The notes beneath the pieces were generated by a model that did not search any database, had not been told where the DNA came from, and saw only the letters and a list, made by a program, of their open reading frames with translations. Shown one piece after another: positions 36,024 through 45,860 of a stretch of 59,941 nt of DNA. Made by a program: the position numbers and the translations under genes. Within the stretch, counting starts at the first letter, position 1; the number at the start of each line of letters is the position of its first letter. Source of the DNA: an uncultured Clostridia bacterium (lineage in GTDB: Bacteria > Bacillota > Clostridia > TANB77 > CAG-508); contig CAKPNI010000007.1 in the NCBI GenBank assembly GCA_934168355.1, positions 1 through 59,941 on the forward strand, read 5' to 3'.

Positions 36024-36052
36024 ATATTACCATATCGCGTATTTTTATACAA
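36024..36052 (-). promoter_or_regulatory. Promoter of the XRE regulator
   Basis: On the minus strand: TTGTAT (36047-36052), a 17-bp spacer and TAATAT (36024-36029). An inverted repeat, GTCAACTAAAGTTAAC (36073-36088), lies just upstream and could be an operator. Confidence 0.6.
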
Positions 36053-36130
36053 GCAATTCGGGTTGGAATTTTGTCAACTAAAGTTAACATGATGAATTAT
36101 TGTATTAATTTGTGGCTTATTTTGTAAGAT

Positions 36131-36172
36131 AATAAAAAAATTCCTTACCAGTTTTACACACTGGTAAGGAAA
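36131..36172 (-). terminator. Terminator of tRNA-Arg(UCU)
   Basis: TTCCTTACCAG (36141-36151) pairs with CTGGTAAGGAA (36161-36171). The A run at 36133-36140 is the T run on the minus strand. A second hairpin (CTTATACAAA/TTTGTATAAG, about 36188-36210) lies between it and the tRNA. Confidence 0.85.
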
Positions 36173-36217
36173 AATTAATATAAAATACTTATACAAATGG
36201 TTTGTATAAGACTGTTA

Positions 36218-36294
<77 letters not shown>

Positions 36295-36385
36295 ATATCA
36301 AATCAACAGAACTATAATAACATAAAAATAAAGTGTTGTCAATAAAAAGTAAAAAAAAAATACAAATTTTACGATTTACATAAAA

Positions 36386-36622
36386 TTATTCTGCGTAAAC
36401 ATCATCAAATACTGGATCTGAAAAGAAATCTACTAATGTTATATTAAAACCTTCACAAAAATGTAACATAATATCCATTCTTAAATGTTTAGTATCATTT
36501 TTCATAAAATCAGATATTGTAGGTAGTGATACTCCAGCAGCAGTAGCTAGATTCCATAATTTCATATTATTATCTTTTAATAGTTGTCTAATTCGTATTC
36601 TAGTTGCATCTGAAAGTTGCAT
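36386..36622 (-). CDS. Small helix-turn-helix (XRE/Cro-like) regulator
   Basis: 78 residues. The sequence LKDNNMKLWNLATAAGVSLP and TISDFMKNDTKHLRMD is a Cro/C1-type helix-turn-helix, with a tail ending FFSDPVFDDVYAE. AGAGGTG precedes the ATG. The targets cannot be told from the sequence. It is divergent from the ABC transporter genes. Confidence 0.85.
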   Translation of the reverse strand: MQLSDATRIRIRQLLKDNNMKLWNLATAAGVSLPTISDFMKNDTKHLRMDIMLHFCEGFNITLVDFFSDPVFDDVYAE

Positions 36623-36873
36623 AATTACACCTCTTTTCCTAGCAAATTATACCAAATAGTGAACATAAAAAAATAAGGGAAAACTTAAAAATTAAGTTTT
36701 TTCTTACTATGGTATTGCAAAAAATATATATAGAACATCAAATTTCAACCCTACCTTCCGTAGCCTTCCCAAACTTAATTGTGAACTTTCTGTGAAAACC
36801 ATTTACAACAAAAACCATAAATGATAATATAACCATGTTAAATCAAAGAAAAATAAATAAGGAGGAACCACCG

Positions 36874-37818
36874 GTGATTGAGGTAAAAAATGTCACAAAA
36901 AAATACGGAAGCTTTGTAGCCGTAGACGATATCAGCTTCACTATAAACGACGGAGAAGTTGTAGGATTCCTAGGACCAAATGGGGCGGGAAAAAGTACAA
37001 CAATGAACATGATAACAGGATATATCGAACAAACCGAAGGAAACATTATAGTAGATGGCTTTGATACAATAAAAAAATCAAAGAAAGCAAAAAAAGAAAT
37101 AGGTTATATGCCAGAGGGAGTACCATTATATACAGATTTAACGGTAAAAGAATTTGTAACATATATGGCAGAACTAAGAAAAGTAGAAAGAAAAGCCAAA
37201 AAAGAAAAAGTACAAAAGGTACTTAAAGAAACTGGATTAGACCAAATGCAAAACAAACTAATCAAAAACCTATCAAGAGGACAAAAGCAAAGGGTAAGTC
37301 TAGCAGGAACATTGGTTGCAGACCCAAAAATATTAATACTAGATGAACCAACAGTAGGATTAGACCCAAAACAAATTACGGAAATAAGAAGCTTGATAAA
37401 AAATCTAGGAAAAAAACACACAGTAATATTAAGTTCACATATTCTTTCAGAAGTAAGTCAAATATGTGATAGAGTAATAATAATAAATAAAGGAAAAATA
37501 GTTGCAGTAGACACACCTGAAAACCTAGAAAAGAAGGTATCGAACAATAATATTGTTTATGTAACAGTAGAAGACAAAGAAAACAAAGTAGAAAGCATAA
37601 AAGAAAAAATAACTGGAATAAAAGAAATAAAATTATTAAAAGAAAATGAAGACAAAACAAAACAATATGAAATAACAGGAGAAAATAACGTAAACTTAAA
37701 TAAAGCAATATTTGACGAATTTGCAAAAGAAAATATAACAATAGTAGAAATGAAAAAAGCAGAAGCAACACTTGAAGATGCATTTATGAAATTAATAAAA
37801 GAAGGAGGAGAGAAATAA
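36874..37818 (+). CDS. ABC transporter ATP-binding protein (GldA-like)
   Basis: 314 residues. Walker A GPNGAGKST, Q-loop region GYMPEGVPLYTDLTV, signature LSRGQKQRV, Walker B ILILDEPTVGLDP and the switch His in LSSHILSEV. The start is set at GTG 36874, because AAGGAGG (36859-36865) is spaced for it and the family begins MIEVKNVTKKYG; the in-frame ATG at 36835 lies upstream of that site. It is the first gene of a three-gene exporter operon resembling GldA-GldF-GldG. Confidence 0.93.
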   Translation: MIEVKNVTKKYGSFVAVDDISFTINDGEVVGFLGPNGAGKSTTMNMITGYIEQTEGNIIVDGFDTIKKSKKAKKEIGYMPEGVPLYTDLTVKEFVTYMAELRKVERKAKKEKVQKVLKETGLDQMQNKLIKNLSRGQKQRVSLAGTLVADPKILILDEPTVGLDPKQITEIRSLIKNLGKKHTVILSSHILSEVSQICDRVIIINKGKIVAVDTPENLEKKVSNNNIVYVTVEDKENKVESIKEKITGIKEIKLLKENEDKTKQYEITGENNVNLNKAIFDEFAKENITIVEMKKAEATLEDAFMKLIKEGGEK

Positions 37819-38501
37819 TGGGAGCAGTAATAAAAAAGGAGCTAAAAAATTACTTCTTATCTCCAATAGGATATGTAGTAATAGGAATATTTTTACTAAC
37901 ATTTAGTACATTCTTTTATTTAACTATAATTCAACAATCAAGTATAGATTTAACATATTTATTTTATGATACAGCATTATTTGCATTAATGTTTATAGTG
38001 CCATTAATTACAATGTGGACAGTTTCAGGTGAAAGAAAATCTGGAACAGATCAGTTATTAATGACAGCACCTATTGGTATGTTAGGAGTTGTAGTTGCAA
38101 AGTTTTTAGCAGCACTACTATTAATAGTAATACCAGTTATACTTACACTAATGTATTTTGGAATTTTATCTTTCTTTGAAATGCCAAATATACCAATATA
38201 CTTAACATCTGTTTTAGGATTTTTACTACTTTCTATGACATACATATCATTTGGAGTATTAGCATCAAGTATTACGGAATCACCAATAATTGCAGGAATA
38301 GTAACATTTGCACTTGTATTTGCTACAACATGGGGACCAAATATGATAGATAGTTTAGCAGATTTCTCATTAATGAGTCAATTTATAAATTTCTTATACG
38401 GACAAATAAATATTGGTACATGTGTATTATTTATAACATTAACAATTGCAAGTATCTTAATTACAATGATAATTATGCAAAGAAGAAAAAGTGTAAAATA
38501 G
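37818..38501 (+). CDS. ABC-2 type permease (GldF-like)
   Basis: 227 residues with six predicted membrane helices (around 22-44, 55-73, 94-121, 130-151, 157-178, 197-218). The cytoplasmic start GAVIKKELKNYFLSPIGYV and the SGERKSGTDQLLMTAPIG loop are typical of GldF-like permeases. Its ATG shares one base with the stop of the ATPase gene, which indicates translational coupling. Confidence 0.92.
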   Translation: MGAVIKKELKNYFLSPIGYVVIGIFLLTFSTFFYLTIIQQSSIDLTYLFYDTALFALMFIVPLITMWTVSGERKSGTDQLLMTAPIGMLGVVVAKFLAALLLIVIPVILTLMYFGILSFFEMPNIPIYLTSVLGFLLLSMTYISFGVLASSITESPIIAGIVTFALVFATTWGPNMIDSLADFSLMSQFINFLYGQINIGTCVLFITLTIASILITMIIMQRRKSVK

Positions 38502-38517
38502 GAAAGGAGTAAGAAAA

Positions 38518-40038
38518 TTGAAAGAGAAAAAAGAAAAAAAGCCAGCAAAAAACATAAATAAAGAAAAATTTGGAAAAAGATTTATAAATACAATAAAAAA
38601 GAGATGGCTTATTAGTGGAACAAATACATTACTTTTAATTGCAATATTAATTGCGATAGTAGTATTAATAAATTCAGCAGTACAATCACTTAATTTAACA
38701 CCAATAGATTGTACATCAAATAAAGAATATACACTAACAAACGAGAGTAAAGATAGAGTAAAAAATATTGAAAATGATATAAATATTTATTTTGTGGGAT
38801 ATGAAGAATCAGCAACACAAGTAAGTTTAGCTAGACAATACAATAAAGCAAATAAAAAAATAAATGTAGAAATAATAGACGCAAACGAAAGAACAGATAT
38901 TGCTTCAAAATATAATGTTACAAATGACAGCAATGCTATAATAGTAGAAAATGGCGAAAAATCAAAAACATTATATTCAGATGATTTATATACATATGGT
39001 ACTTCGGGAACAGTTGATATAACAGAAGAAAAAATAACATCAGCTATTTTAAATGTAACATCAGATAAAATAGCAAATATATATTTCTTATCAGGATATT
39101 CTGATTATTCACTGGAATATTCAGGAGGAATGTATTATTTATCATCATACTTAAAAGATGAAGTGTTAAACTATCAAACATTAGATATGTTAGTAAAAGG
39201 TGCCATTCCAGATGATTGTGACACATTAGTAATAACAACACCAAATAAAGATTTTGATGAATTAACAACAAATGAAATTACAAAATATATAAATAATGGT
39301 GGAAAAATTTTATGGTTAAACTCAAGCTATGCTGAAGCAAAAGATTTACCAAATGTAAATAAAATACTTGCTTTATATGGAATAAATCCATTTGAAGTTG
39401 GATATGTGTATGAAACAGATGAAGCAAGAACAGCTTTAGGATATGCGAGTTGTATAGTTGAAGATTTAGGTTCAACAGATATAGCCAAAAATTTAACAAA
39501 TGCTGTTTTATTAAATGCAACCAAAATAAATGTAAATAAAAATGAGCTTTCAAATTTAGGAGTTACAGAGGAAGATATAATTTCTACATCAAGTAAATCA
39601 TATTTTAGAAAAAATGTTTCAAATACATCTAGTGGAACAGATGGAGATGAACAAGGTGGATTTACATTAGGTGGAATATTTACAAAAACAATATCAAATG
39701 AAACAGAAGAAAATGCTGATGAAGCAAGTGACGAAAACAAAATCACATCAACACTTGTAATTTTTGGAGAAAACAATTTTGTATCAGACATGCAAATAAG
39801 TAGACAAGTAAACCCAGCTATATTTTTGGCAAATAACAAAGACTTAATGCTTAATTCAATAGCTTATTTAACAAACAATGACCAAGATATAACAATAAGA
39901 AAAGATTACACTGCAACAAGTCAACTAACAGCAACAGATGGACAAAAATTAACAATTATAAGAATAATATATCTTGTACCAATTGCAATAATTTTACTTG
40001 GATTTGTTGTTTGGAATATAAGAAAAGGAAGAAAATAA
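38518..40038 (+). CDS. GldG-like ABC transporter auxiliary protein
   Basis: 506 residues. An N-terminal membrane helix (about 36-58), a large external GldG/IFT52-like domain (KEYTLTNESKDRVKNI, NIYFLSGYSDYSL, GAIPDDCDTLVITTPNKDF, GGKILWLNSSY) and a final helix (about 480-500). It starts with TTG 38518 after AAAGGAG. The DUF4340 gene that often follows is missing; a YkvI-like transporter gene follows instead. Confidence 0.88.
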   Translation: MKEKKEKKPAKNINKEKFGKRFINTIKKRWLISGTNTLLLIAILIAIVVLINSAVQSLNLTPIDCTSNKEYTLTNESKDRVKNIENDINIYFVGYEESATQVSLARQYNKANKKINVEIIDANERTDIASKYNVTNDSNAIIVENGEKSKTLYSDDLYTYGTSGTVDITEEKITSAILNVTSDKIANIYFLSGYSDYSLEYSGGMYYLSSYLKDEVLNYQTLDMLVKGAIPDDCDTLVITTPNKDFDELTTNEITKYINNGGKILWLNSSYAEAKDLPNVNKILALYGINPFEVGYVYETDEARTALGYASCIVEDLGSTDIAKNLTNAVLLNATKINVNKNELSNLGVTEEDIISTSSKSYFRKNVSNTSSGTDGDEQGGFTLGGIFTKTISNETEENADEASDENKITSTLVIFGENNFVSDMQISRQVNPAIFLANNKDLMLNSIAYLTNNDQDITIRKDYTATSQLTATDGQKLTIIRIIYLVPIAIILLGFVVWNIRKGRK

Positions 40039-40052
40039 AATCATAAATAAAG

Positions 40053-40083
40053 AGCTCCTGTATATAATAATACAGGGGTTTTT
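40053..40083 (+). terminator. Terminator-like hairpin containing the next gene's ribosome site
   Basis: CTCCTGTAT (40055-40063) pairs with ATACAGGGG (40070-40078), followed by TTTTT and immediately the ATG at 40084. AGGGG in the 3' arm is the only ribosome site for that ATG. Confidence 0.72.
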
Positions 40084-41091
40084 ATGATTTTATTTACAAT
40101 TATAGGTGCAATAATAGGAGCTGGATTTGCATCTGGTCAAGAAATATATTTATTTTTTTATAGATTCGGCATAGATGGAATGTTTGGAATAATATTATGC
40201 AATATTTTAATGGCTTATATAATATACAAAAGTTTAAAAATTATATATATAAATAATATAAATACATATGAAGATTTTTTAGAAATAATTTTTAAAAATA
40301 GTTTTAAACCATTAAGGAATATTGTAAATATAATAATAAACATATTTTTATGTGTTACTTTTTTTATAATGATATCAGGGTTTGGGGCATATTTATCACA
40401 ATCACTAAATTTAAATCAGTTGATAGGTAGTTCTATTTTGGCAATAGTATCTTTTATTATTTTCCTAAAAAACATTGAAAGTTTAACAAAAATAAATAGT
40501 ATAATAATACCAATACTCATTGTTTTTATAATTATAATTGGCACAAAAAATATATTTTATATAAAAACAATAGAATTTAATAATGTAAATATTGATAAAA
40601 GCATGTTTTGGATTTTGCAAGCCATTTTGTATGCAAGTTTTAATCTAATTTTAGTAGAACCGGTTTTAATTAATTTGAAAAAATTCTTAAAAAGTAATAC
40701 TCAAATAATCGTAATATCAATTGGTGTATGTATAATAATGTCTATACTTGCAATTTTAGAATTTTTGTTATTAATAAATGTGAATATAGATTTTAGAAAA
40801 ATAGAAATGCCTTTGGTATATGTTATAAATAATAATTTTAGTGAGTATAGATTTATGTATGGAATAATAATACTAATTGCTATATTTACAACAGCATTAT
40901 CAGTAGGTTTTGGTTTTATAAGCAATATTTCCAAAAGTAAAAAAAGTTATACACAAATTGCACGCTTTTTGTGTATAAGTAGTGTATTAATTTCCCCAAT
41001 TGGCTTTTCAAAATTAGTTGAAAATTTATTCCCATTATTCGGATTTTTAGGAATAATACAGATATTTTTTATAGTAAAAAACAAAAACTAA
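40084..41091 (+). CDS. YkvI-like membrane transporter
   Basis: 335 residues with about ten hydrophobic helices. The start IIGAIIGAGFASGQEIYLFF matches the YkvI / amino-acid-permease-like family. The N-terminus is a few residues shorter than usual. Translation starts right after a terminator-like hairpin. The substrate is unknown. Confidence 0.87.
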   Translation: MILFTIIGAIIGAGFASGQEIYLFFYRFGIDGMFGIILCNILMAYIIYKSLKIIYINNINTYEDFLEIIFKNSFKPLRNIVNIIINIFLCVTFFIMISGFGAYLSQSLNLNQLIGSSILAIVSFIIFLKNIESLTKINSIIIPILIVFIIIIGTKNIFYIKTIEFNNVNIDKSMFWILQAILYASFNLILVEPVLINLKKFLKSNTQIIVISIGVCIIMSILAILEFLLLINVNIDFRKIEMPLVYVINNNFSEYRFMYGIIILIAIFTTALSVGFGFISNISKSKKSYTQIARFLCISSVLISPIGFSKLVENLFPLFGFLGIIQIFFIVKNKN

Positions 41092-41109
41092 AAAAGTCAA
41101 AAATTACTA

Positions 41110-41138
41110 TTTACAAAAAAACAAATTTAGAATATAAT
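41110..41138 (+). promoter_or_regulatory. Promoter of the C1 peptidase gene
   Basis: TTTACA (41110-41115), a 17-bp spacer and TATAAT (41133-41138). Confidence 0.75.
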
Positions 41139-41168
41139 CAAGGTAAATAAAAAAAGAAAGGGGCAATT

Positions 41169-43850
41169 ATGGAAAAACAAAAGAAATTAAGTAAAATACT
41201 TATCTTTATCGTAACAATATTAGTAGCATTACTAATATGTAATGATTCATTGGCATTTGATTTAAGCAAATACCAAGCAAAAGTAGAATATTCACAAGAA
41301 TATTTAGATTGGCTAGAGTTGGATGATGAAACAAAAGCAAACTCTATTATGCCTAGAATGTACAATGTATATTCAGATGACAATACAATGTATAATCCAT
41401 TAAAATCTGTAAAATTAATGGCAAGTACAGTATCAAACAAATTTAGTTTAAAAGATGTCATTCCTAAAAATATGGTCATAAAAAATCAAGGAGTTTTAGG
41501 AGCTTGTTGGGCATTTTCAGGATTAGCTGGTCTTGAAACAAATTTAGCATTAGCAGATTATCATAATAATAGTACATCAAAAGTTTATGATTTTTCAGAA
41601 AGACATTTGGAATATGCAACAACAAAAAAATTCTTAAATGGAGCCATAAATGAAAACGGATTTAATAGAGAACTTGGAGGAGGAGGAAGCTCAATATATA
41701 CTAAAGCATATTTAACAAATGGTATGGGGGCAATTGATGAAAAAGATATGCCATATATTGATTCAAATGAATTAATAGATATAAGTGAAATTCAAAACAA
41801 AAAAGTAACAAGCCAAGTATATGACATTAAAGATTTCCCTACAAAAACAAGTTCTAATCTAGAAGAACTAAAAACTCAAATGAAAGAACATATAACTAAT
41901 TATGGTGGAATAGATGCTAAGACACATGAAGAAGATGCAAAATGTTTAAATAATAAAACAGGTGCTTTATATTGCAATGATTCTACAACACATGCACCTA
42001 ATCATGCTATATTAATAGTAGGTTGGGATGATAACTATGACAAAAATAATTTTAATGAGAGCAGTAGACCAACAAAAAATGGTGCATGGATAGTAAAAGA
42101 TTCTCATGGTACAGATGAAGATAGTACATATACTTTTGACGAAATAAAAGAAGTATTATATGAAGCGTATAAAGAACAATTAAATAAGCAAGGAATAACA
42201 TCTGCTAGCCAAATTACGGACGAATTTGTACAAAATATTGCAGAACAACAAGCAGGCTGGACAATTACCGATGGGAAAATACTTATAAAGCATAATGATG
42301 ATGGATACCTATATATATCATATGAAGATGTAAATATATATAACGGATTAGTTGGAATAGAAAAAGCAACAAATAGTGTGGATTATGATAATATATATCA
42401 ATATGATGTATTGGGACCAATAGGTTCAATAGGATTTAATACAAGTCAAATATATTTAGCTAATATATTTGATAAAAAAACAACAGGAGAAGAATATTTG
42501 ACGCAAGTATCTATAACAACTCCAGAGACAGTAACTTGTAAAGTATATGTAAATCCCAAAGGAAGCTCTAAAGCAAAAACAGATTTACAATTAATTCAAT
42601 TAAAACAAGGAGAAAGCAAAACAATTGATGCAGGATATCATACATTAGAATTTGCAAATCCGGTAAAAATTACGGGCGAAGAATATGCAGTTGTAATTGA
42701 ATTACAAGGGAAAAGAAGTAATAGTATTTCAGTTTCAATTGAGTGCGATTACCCTGATTTTTATAAAAAATCGACAGGAGAAGATATACCTACAACATCA
42801 GTATTAAGTTCTTATAGTGGAGTAAAAATAGAAACAGGCAAATGTTTTATGACTGCTGGTCAAAGCTTTGAACAAAACGAATGGGGAGATTTGTCAAAGC
42901 TATATACTAGCACAAATGGAAAGCTTCCAGATGGAGATTCTACAATCAAAGCATTTACAGTTTCAAAAGTTGATGAAAATACAATAAAAGAAATAAAAAT
43001 CACAACACCTCCAACAAAGACAGAATATCAAGAAGGAGAAAAATTTGACAAAACAGGAATGGTGGTAAAAGCAGTATATCAAGATGAAACAGAAAAAGAA
43101 ATTAGTGACTATACAATACAAGATGGAGATAGTCTAAAAGCAAATCAATCAACTGTAACTATAAATTACCAAGGTTGTCAAGTAAAACAAAACATAACAG
43201 TAAAAGCAAAGACAACAGTAAATCCAGTAGAAGAAGAACCAGAAAATTCAAATTTTGATAATTCAAATTTAAAAGTTGATAGTGTAAAATATTATGTATT
43301 CTCTGATCCAAATACTCAAGGATATGTATTAATGGATGTAGAAGTAAATGGAATTGTAAAAAATAAATTAAATGATGAATACAAATATTACTATTATTTA
43401 TCAACAAAACAAAATGAAACAAACATTAATAATTGGGTAGAAATCAAAAATGGACAAATAACTGATGATGGAAAAATTAAGTTCCAAATCAATACAAAAG
43501 ATATAAAAAATTATGATGAAATTGCAAATTCAGATACAATATATCTGTATGTAAAAGAAGATGTAAAAAAAGGAAGTAAAGAAGCAACAGTTATTGCAAA
43601 TCCAATGAAGTTAGAAACAGATGTTGAAACTGAAATATATTTGGACAATCAAAAGTACGAAAATAACAATAATAATTCTGGAAACGATAAAAATGAACAA
43701 ATTTCAGGAGAAGAAACAGAAGAAGAAGGACCAAATCAATTACCATCTACAGGAAATAGCATTAAAATAGGTATTTTATCTACAATAATACTTGCAATAA
43801 TAGGAATGATTTTGTATAAAAAATACAATAATTATAAAGATATAAAATAA
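41169..43850 (+). CDS. Wall-anchored papain-like (C1) cysteine peptidase with LPSTG signal
   Basis: 893 residues. A signal peptide (about 1-29) is followed by a C1A peptidase: catalytic Cys in KNQGVLGACWAFSG (about 107-120), His in HAPNHAILIVGWDDNY and Asn in NGAWIVKDSHG. Next come a beta-rich lectin-like part, an Ig-like domain (FDKTGMVVKAVYQDETEKEI) and a C-terminal sorting signal LPSTGNS, a membrane helix and a KKYNNYKDIK tail. It should be attached to the wall by a sortase; one is encoded at 15090. Substrate unknown. Confidence 0.93.
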   Translation: MEKQKKLSKILIFIVTILVALLICNDSLAFDLSKYQAKVEYSQEYLDWLELDDETKANSIMPRMYNVYSDDNTMYNPLKSVKLMASTVSNKFSLKDVIPKNMVIKNQGVLGACWAFSGLAGLETNLALADYHNNSTSKVYDFSERHLEYATTKKFLNGAINENGFNRELGGGGSSIYTKAYLTNGMGAIDEKDMPYIDSNELIDISEIQNKKVTSQVYDIKDFPTKTSSNLEELKTQMKEHITNYGGIDAKTHEEDAKCLNNKTGALYCNDSTTHAPNHAILIVGWDDNYDKNNFNESSRPTKNGAWIVKDSHGTDEDSTYTFDEIKEVLYEAYKEQLNKQGITSASQITDEFVQNIAEQQAGWTITDGKILIKHNDDGYLYISYEDVNIYNGLVGIEKATNSVDYDNIYQYDVLGPIGSIGFNTSQIYLANIFDKKTTGEEYLTQVSITTPETVTCKVYVNPKGSSKAKTDLQLIQLKQGESKTIDAGYHTLEFANPVKITGEEYAVVIELQGKRSNSISVSIECDYPDFYKKSTGEDIPTTSVLSSYSGVKIETGKCFMTAGQSFEQNEWGDLSKLYTSTNGKLPDGDSTIKAFTVSKVDENTIKEIKITTPPTKTEYQEGEKFDKTGMVVKAVYQDETEKEISDYTIQDGDSLKANQSTVTINYQGCQVKQNITVKAKTTVNPVEEEPENSNFDNSNLKVDSVKYYVFSDPNTQGYVLMDVEVNGIVKNKLNDEYKYYYYLSTKQNETNINNWVEIKNGQITDDGKIKFQINTKDIKNYDEIANSDTIYLYVKEDVKKGSKEATVIANPMKLETDVETEIYLDNQKYENNNNNSGNDKNEQISGEETEEEGPNQLPSTGNSIKIGILSTIILAIIGMILYKKYNNYKDIK

Positions 43851-43853
43851 TAT

Positions 43854-43882
43854 AAAAAGACACTAAAAAAGTGTCTTTTTTA
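43854..43882 (+). terminator. Intrinsic terminator
   Basis: AAAAAGACACT (43854-43864) pairs with AGTGTCTTTTT (43870-43880). Confidence 0.88.
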
Positions 43883-43912
43883 TAATGAATAAAAGAAGAT
43901 ATAAGAAAAATA

Positions 43913-43941
43913 TTGATATTTTTTAGACAGTTTGATAAAAT
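43913..43941 (+). promoter_or_regulatory. Promoter of the DUF5711-cvpA unit
   Basis: TTGATA (43913-43918), a 17-bp spacer and TAAAAT (43936-43941). Confidence 0.65.
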
Positions 43942-43974
43942 TAAAAATATCAAAAAGAAAAGGAGACTTAAGAA

Positions 43975-45141
43975 GTGGAAGAAGAAAAATATCAAAGAGA
44001 ATTAAATATAAGAAAAATAGTAATTACAAGTATGGTTGTGATATTAGTAATTGTAGCAATTATATTATTTTCGTTATATATAGCAAAGCCAAATTTTAGA
44101 AGATGGGTAGATTCAAACATATTAAGAAAAGATATAAAGTCAGAAAATGTAGCTACAATAGACTTAAATGTTGACAAAAACAATCAAGTATTTTGCTATG
44201 ACAAATATATAAGTGTCCTAAGAGAGAAAAATTTAAAATTATATAATTCAGTAGGGGAAAATGTAACAGAGATATCTGTGGATATAAATACAGCCATATT
44301 TTCTTCAAAAGATAAATATTTAGCATTAGCTGAAAAAAATGGTCAAGAATTTTGTGTAATATTAGATAAAACATATCTATGGAGACAAAAAGTAGATGGG
44401 GAAATTTTGCAAATATATGTAAATAAAAATGGATATATAGCACTAGTAACAACAGATACAACCTATAAATCTATAATAACTGTGTATGATTCTACGGGAA
44501 AACAATTAATGAGAAAATTCTTAGCTTCGACAAGAGTAATAGATGTATCAATTTCTAATGATAATAAATATTTAGCATATGCAGAGATGGATACATCTGG
44601 TACACTAATAAAATCAAATGTGAAAATAATCTCCATAGAAAAAGCACAAACAAATACTGAAGAAGTAGAAGTTTATTCAAAAGAACAAGCAATTTCAAAA
44701 ATGATAATAAAAATACAATATCAAGAAAAAAATGAACTTGTATGTGTTTATGATGATGAAATAGATGTAATAAAAGACAATAAAGAAAGCGAACTACTAA
44801 AAAAAGACGATACAATTACATTTATGTCTGGAAATTTAAACAATTCTATAGCTTATGTAAAAGAGCAACAAAATGGAGTATTTAACTCAAGCTCGACACT
44901 AAACATAACCAACATATCAAATAATCAAATTAGTACCTATAACTTTAAAGAAATTGCAAAAGAAATGTATACAAGTGGGAATGTTATAGGTGTAAATATA
45001 GGAACAGAGATATATTTTATTGGAACAAATGGAATATTAAAGAAAAAATATACATCAAGTCAAGAAATAACAAATGTCATAATGACAAATAGTTTAGGAA
45101 TAGTTATATATAAAGATAGAATTGAAATAATAAGTTTTTAG
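43975..45141 (+). CDS. DUF5711-like membrane-anchored beta-propeller protein
   Basis: 388 residues. One N-terminal membrane helix (about 12-34) precedes an external region of repeated beta strands (FCYDKYISVLREKNLKLYNS, IFSSKDKYLALAEKNGQEF, VSISNDNKYLAYAEMDTSG), which suggests a WD40-like propeller. It resembles clostridial DUF5711 proteins next to cvpA. It starts with GTG 43975 after AAGGAG. Function unknown. Confidence 0.78.
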   Translation: MEEEKYQRELNIRKIVITSMVVILVIVAIILFSLYIAKPNFRRWVDSNILRKDIKSENVATIDLNVDKNNQVFCYDKYISVLREKNLKLYNSVGENVTEISVDINTAIFSSKDKYLALAEKNGQEFCVILDKTYLWRQKVDGEILQIYVNKNGYIALVTTDTTYKSIITVYDSTGKQLMRKFLASTRVIDVSISNDNKYLAYAEMDTSGTLIKSNVKIISIEKAQTNTEEVEVYSKEQAISKMIIKIQYQEKNELVCVYDDEIDVIKDNKESELLKKDDTITFMSGNLNNSIAYVKEQQNGVFNSSSTLNITNISNNQISTYNFKEIAKEMYTSGNVIGVNIGTEIYFIGTNGILKKKYTSSQEITNVIMTNSLGIVIYKDRIEIISF

Positions 45142-45152
45142 AGGTGGATAAT

Positions 45153-45809
45153 ATGGGAATTATTGTAGATATAGTAGTAGTGACAATTTTATTATTAAAT
45201 ATCATTACAGGATATAAAAAAGGACTAGTAAATGTAATATTTAATATTTTCGCATTTTTAATAGCAATTATTATAACACTTATAATATATAAGCCAGTTT
45301 CAGAGATTATAATAAGAAATACCAATATACATGATAGTATAAAAACGGCAATCATAAATACTAATAATCAGTCAAATATAGAAACAAAAAAAGATGTAAC
45401 AAGCATTCAAGAGTATGTTCAAAAAGCAATAGATGAAGCTACAGAAGAGACAAAATCAAAAGCCACAGAAATTGTTGCCGAAAATGTAGCTATAAAAAGT
45501 ATAGAAATTATAACAGGAATAATTGTCTTCATTTTGATAAGAATAATACTAGTTGTACTAAAATTTTTAACAGAGACAATAGCGAATTTACCAATTATAA
45601 AACAATTAAACGAAGTTGGTGGATTAGCTTATGGTGCAATAAGAGGAATAATAATAATTTATATAACATTAACAATAATGTTTTTTGTAATTTCCATAAA
45701 CGGAAATGGCAAAATTGCAAATATAATAGATAGTTCTTATATAACTAAATTTTTATATGATAATAATATTATTGTAAACTATTGCCTTTTAGGTAAAAAT
45801 TTGTTATAA
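45153..45809 (+). CDS. CvpA-family membrane protein
   Basis: 218 residues. The first helix contains NIITGYKKGLVNVIFNIFAF, the CvpA signature, and further helices lie at about 29-52, 117-140 and 160-183. The start is ATG 45153, because AGAGGTGG covers the upstream GTG 45144. CvpA proteins affect envelope stability and colicin V production. It is coupled to the DUF5711 gene. Confidence 0.86.
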   Translation: MGIIVDIVVVTILLLNIITGYKKGLVNVIFNIFAFLIAIIITLIIYKPVSEIIIRNTNIHDSIKTAIINTNNQSNIETKKDVTSIQEYVQKAIDEATEETKSKATEIVAENVAIKSIEIITGIIVFILIRIILVVLKFLTETIANLPIIKQLNEVGGLAYGAIRGIIIIYITLTIMFFVISINGNGKIANIIDSSYITKFLYDNNIIVNYCLLGKNLL

Positions 45810-45810
45810 T
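45782..45810 (+). promoter_or_regulatory. Promoter of the LCP gene, inside the cvpA end
   Basis: TTGCCT (45782-45787), a 17-bp spacer and TATAAT (45805-45810), overlapping the last codons of cvpA. Confidence 0.75.
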
Positions 45811-45860
45811 TTGCAATATAGTTTTTAATTTAAAAGGAAAAGAGTGGAAAATAAAGGCAA

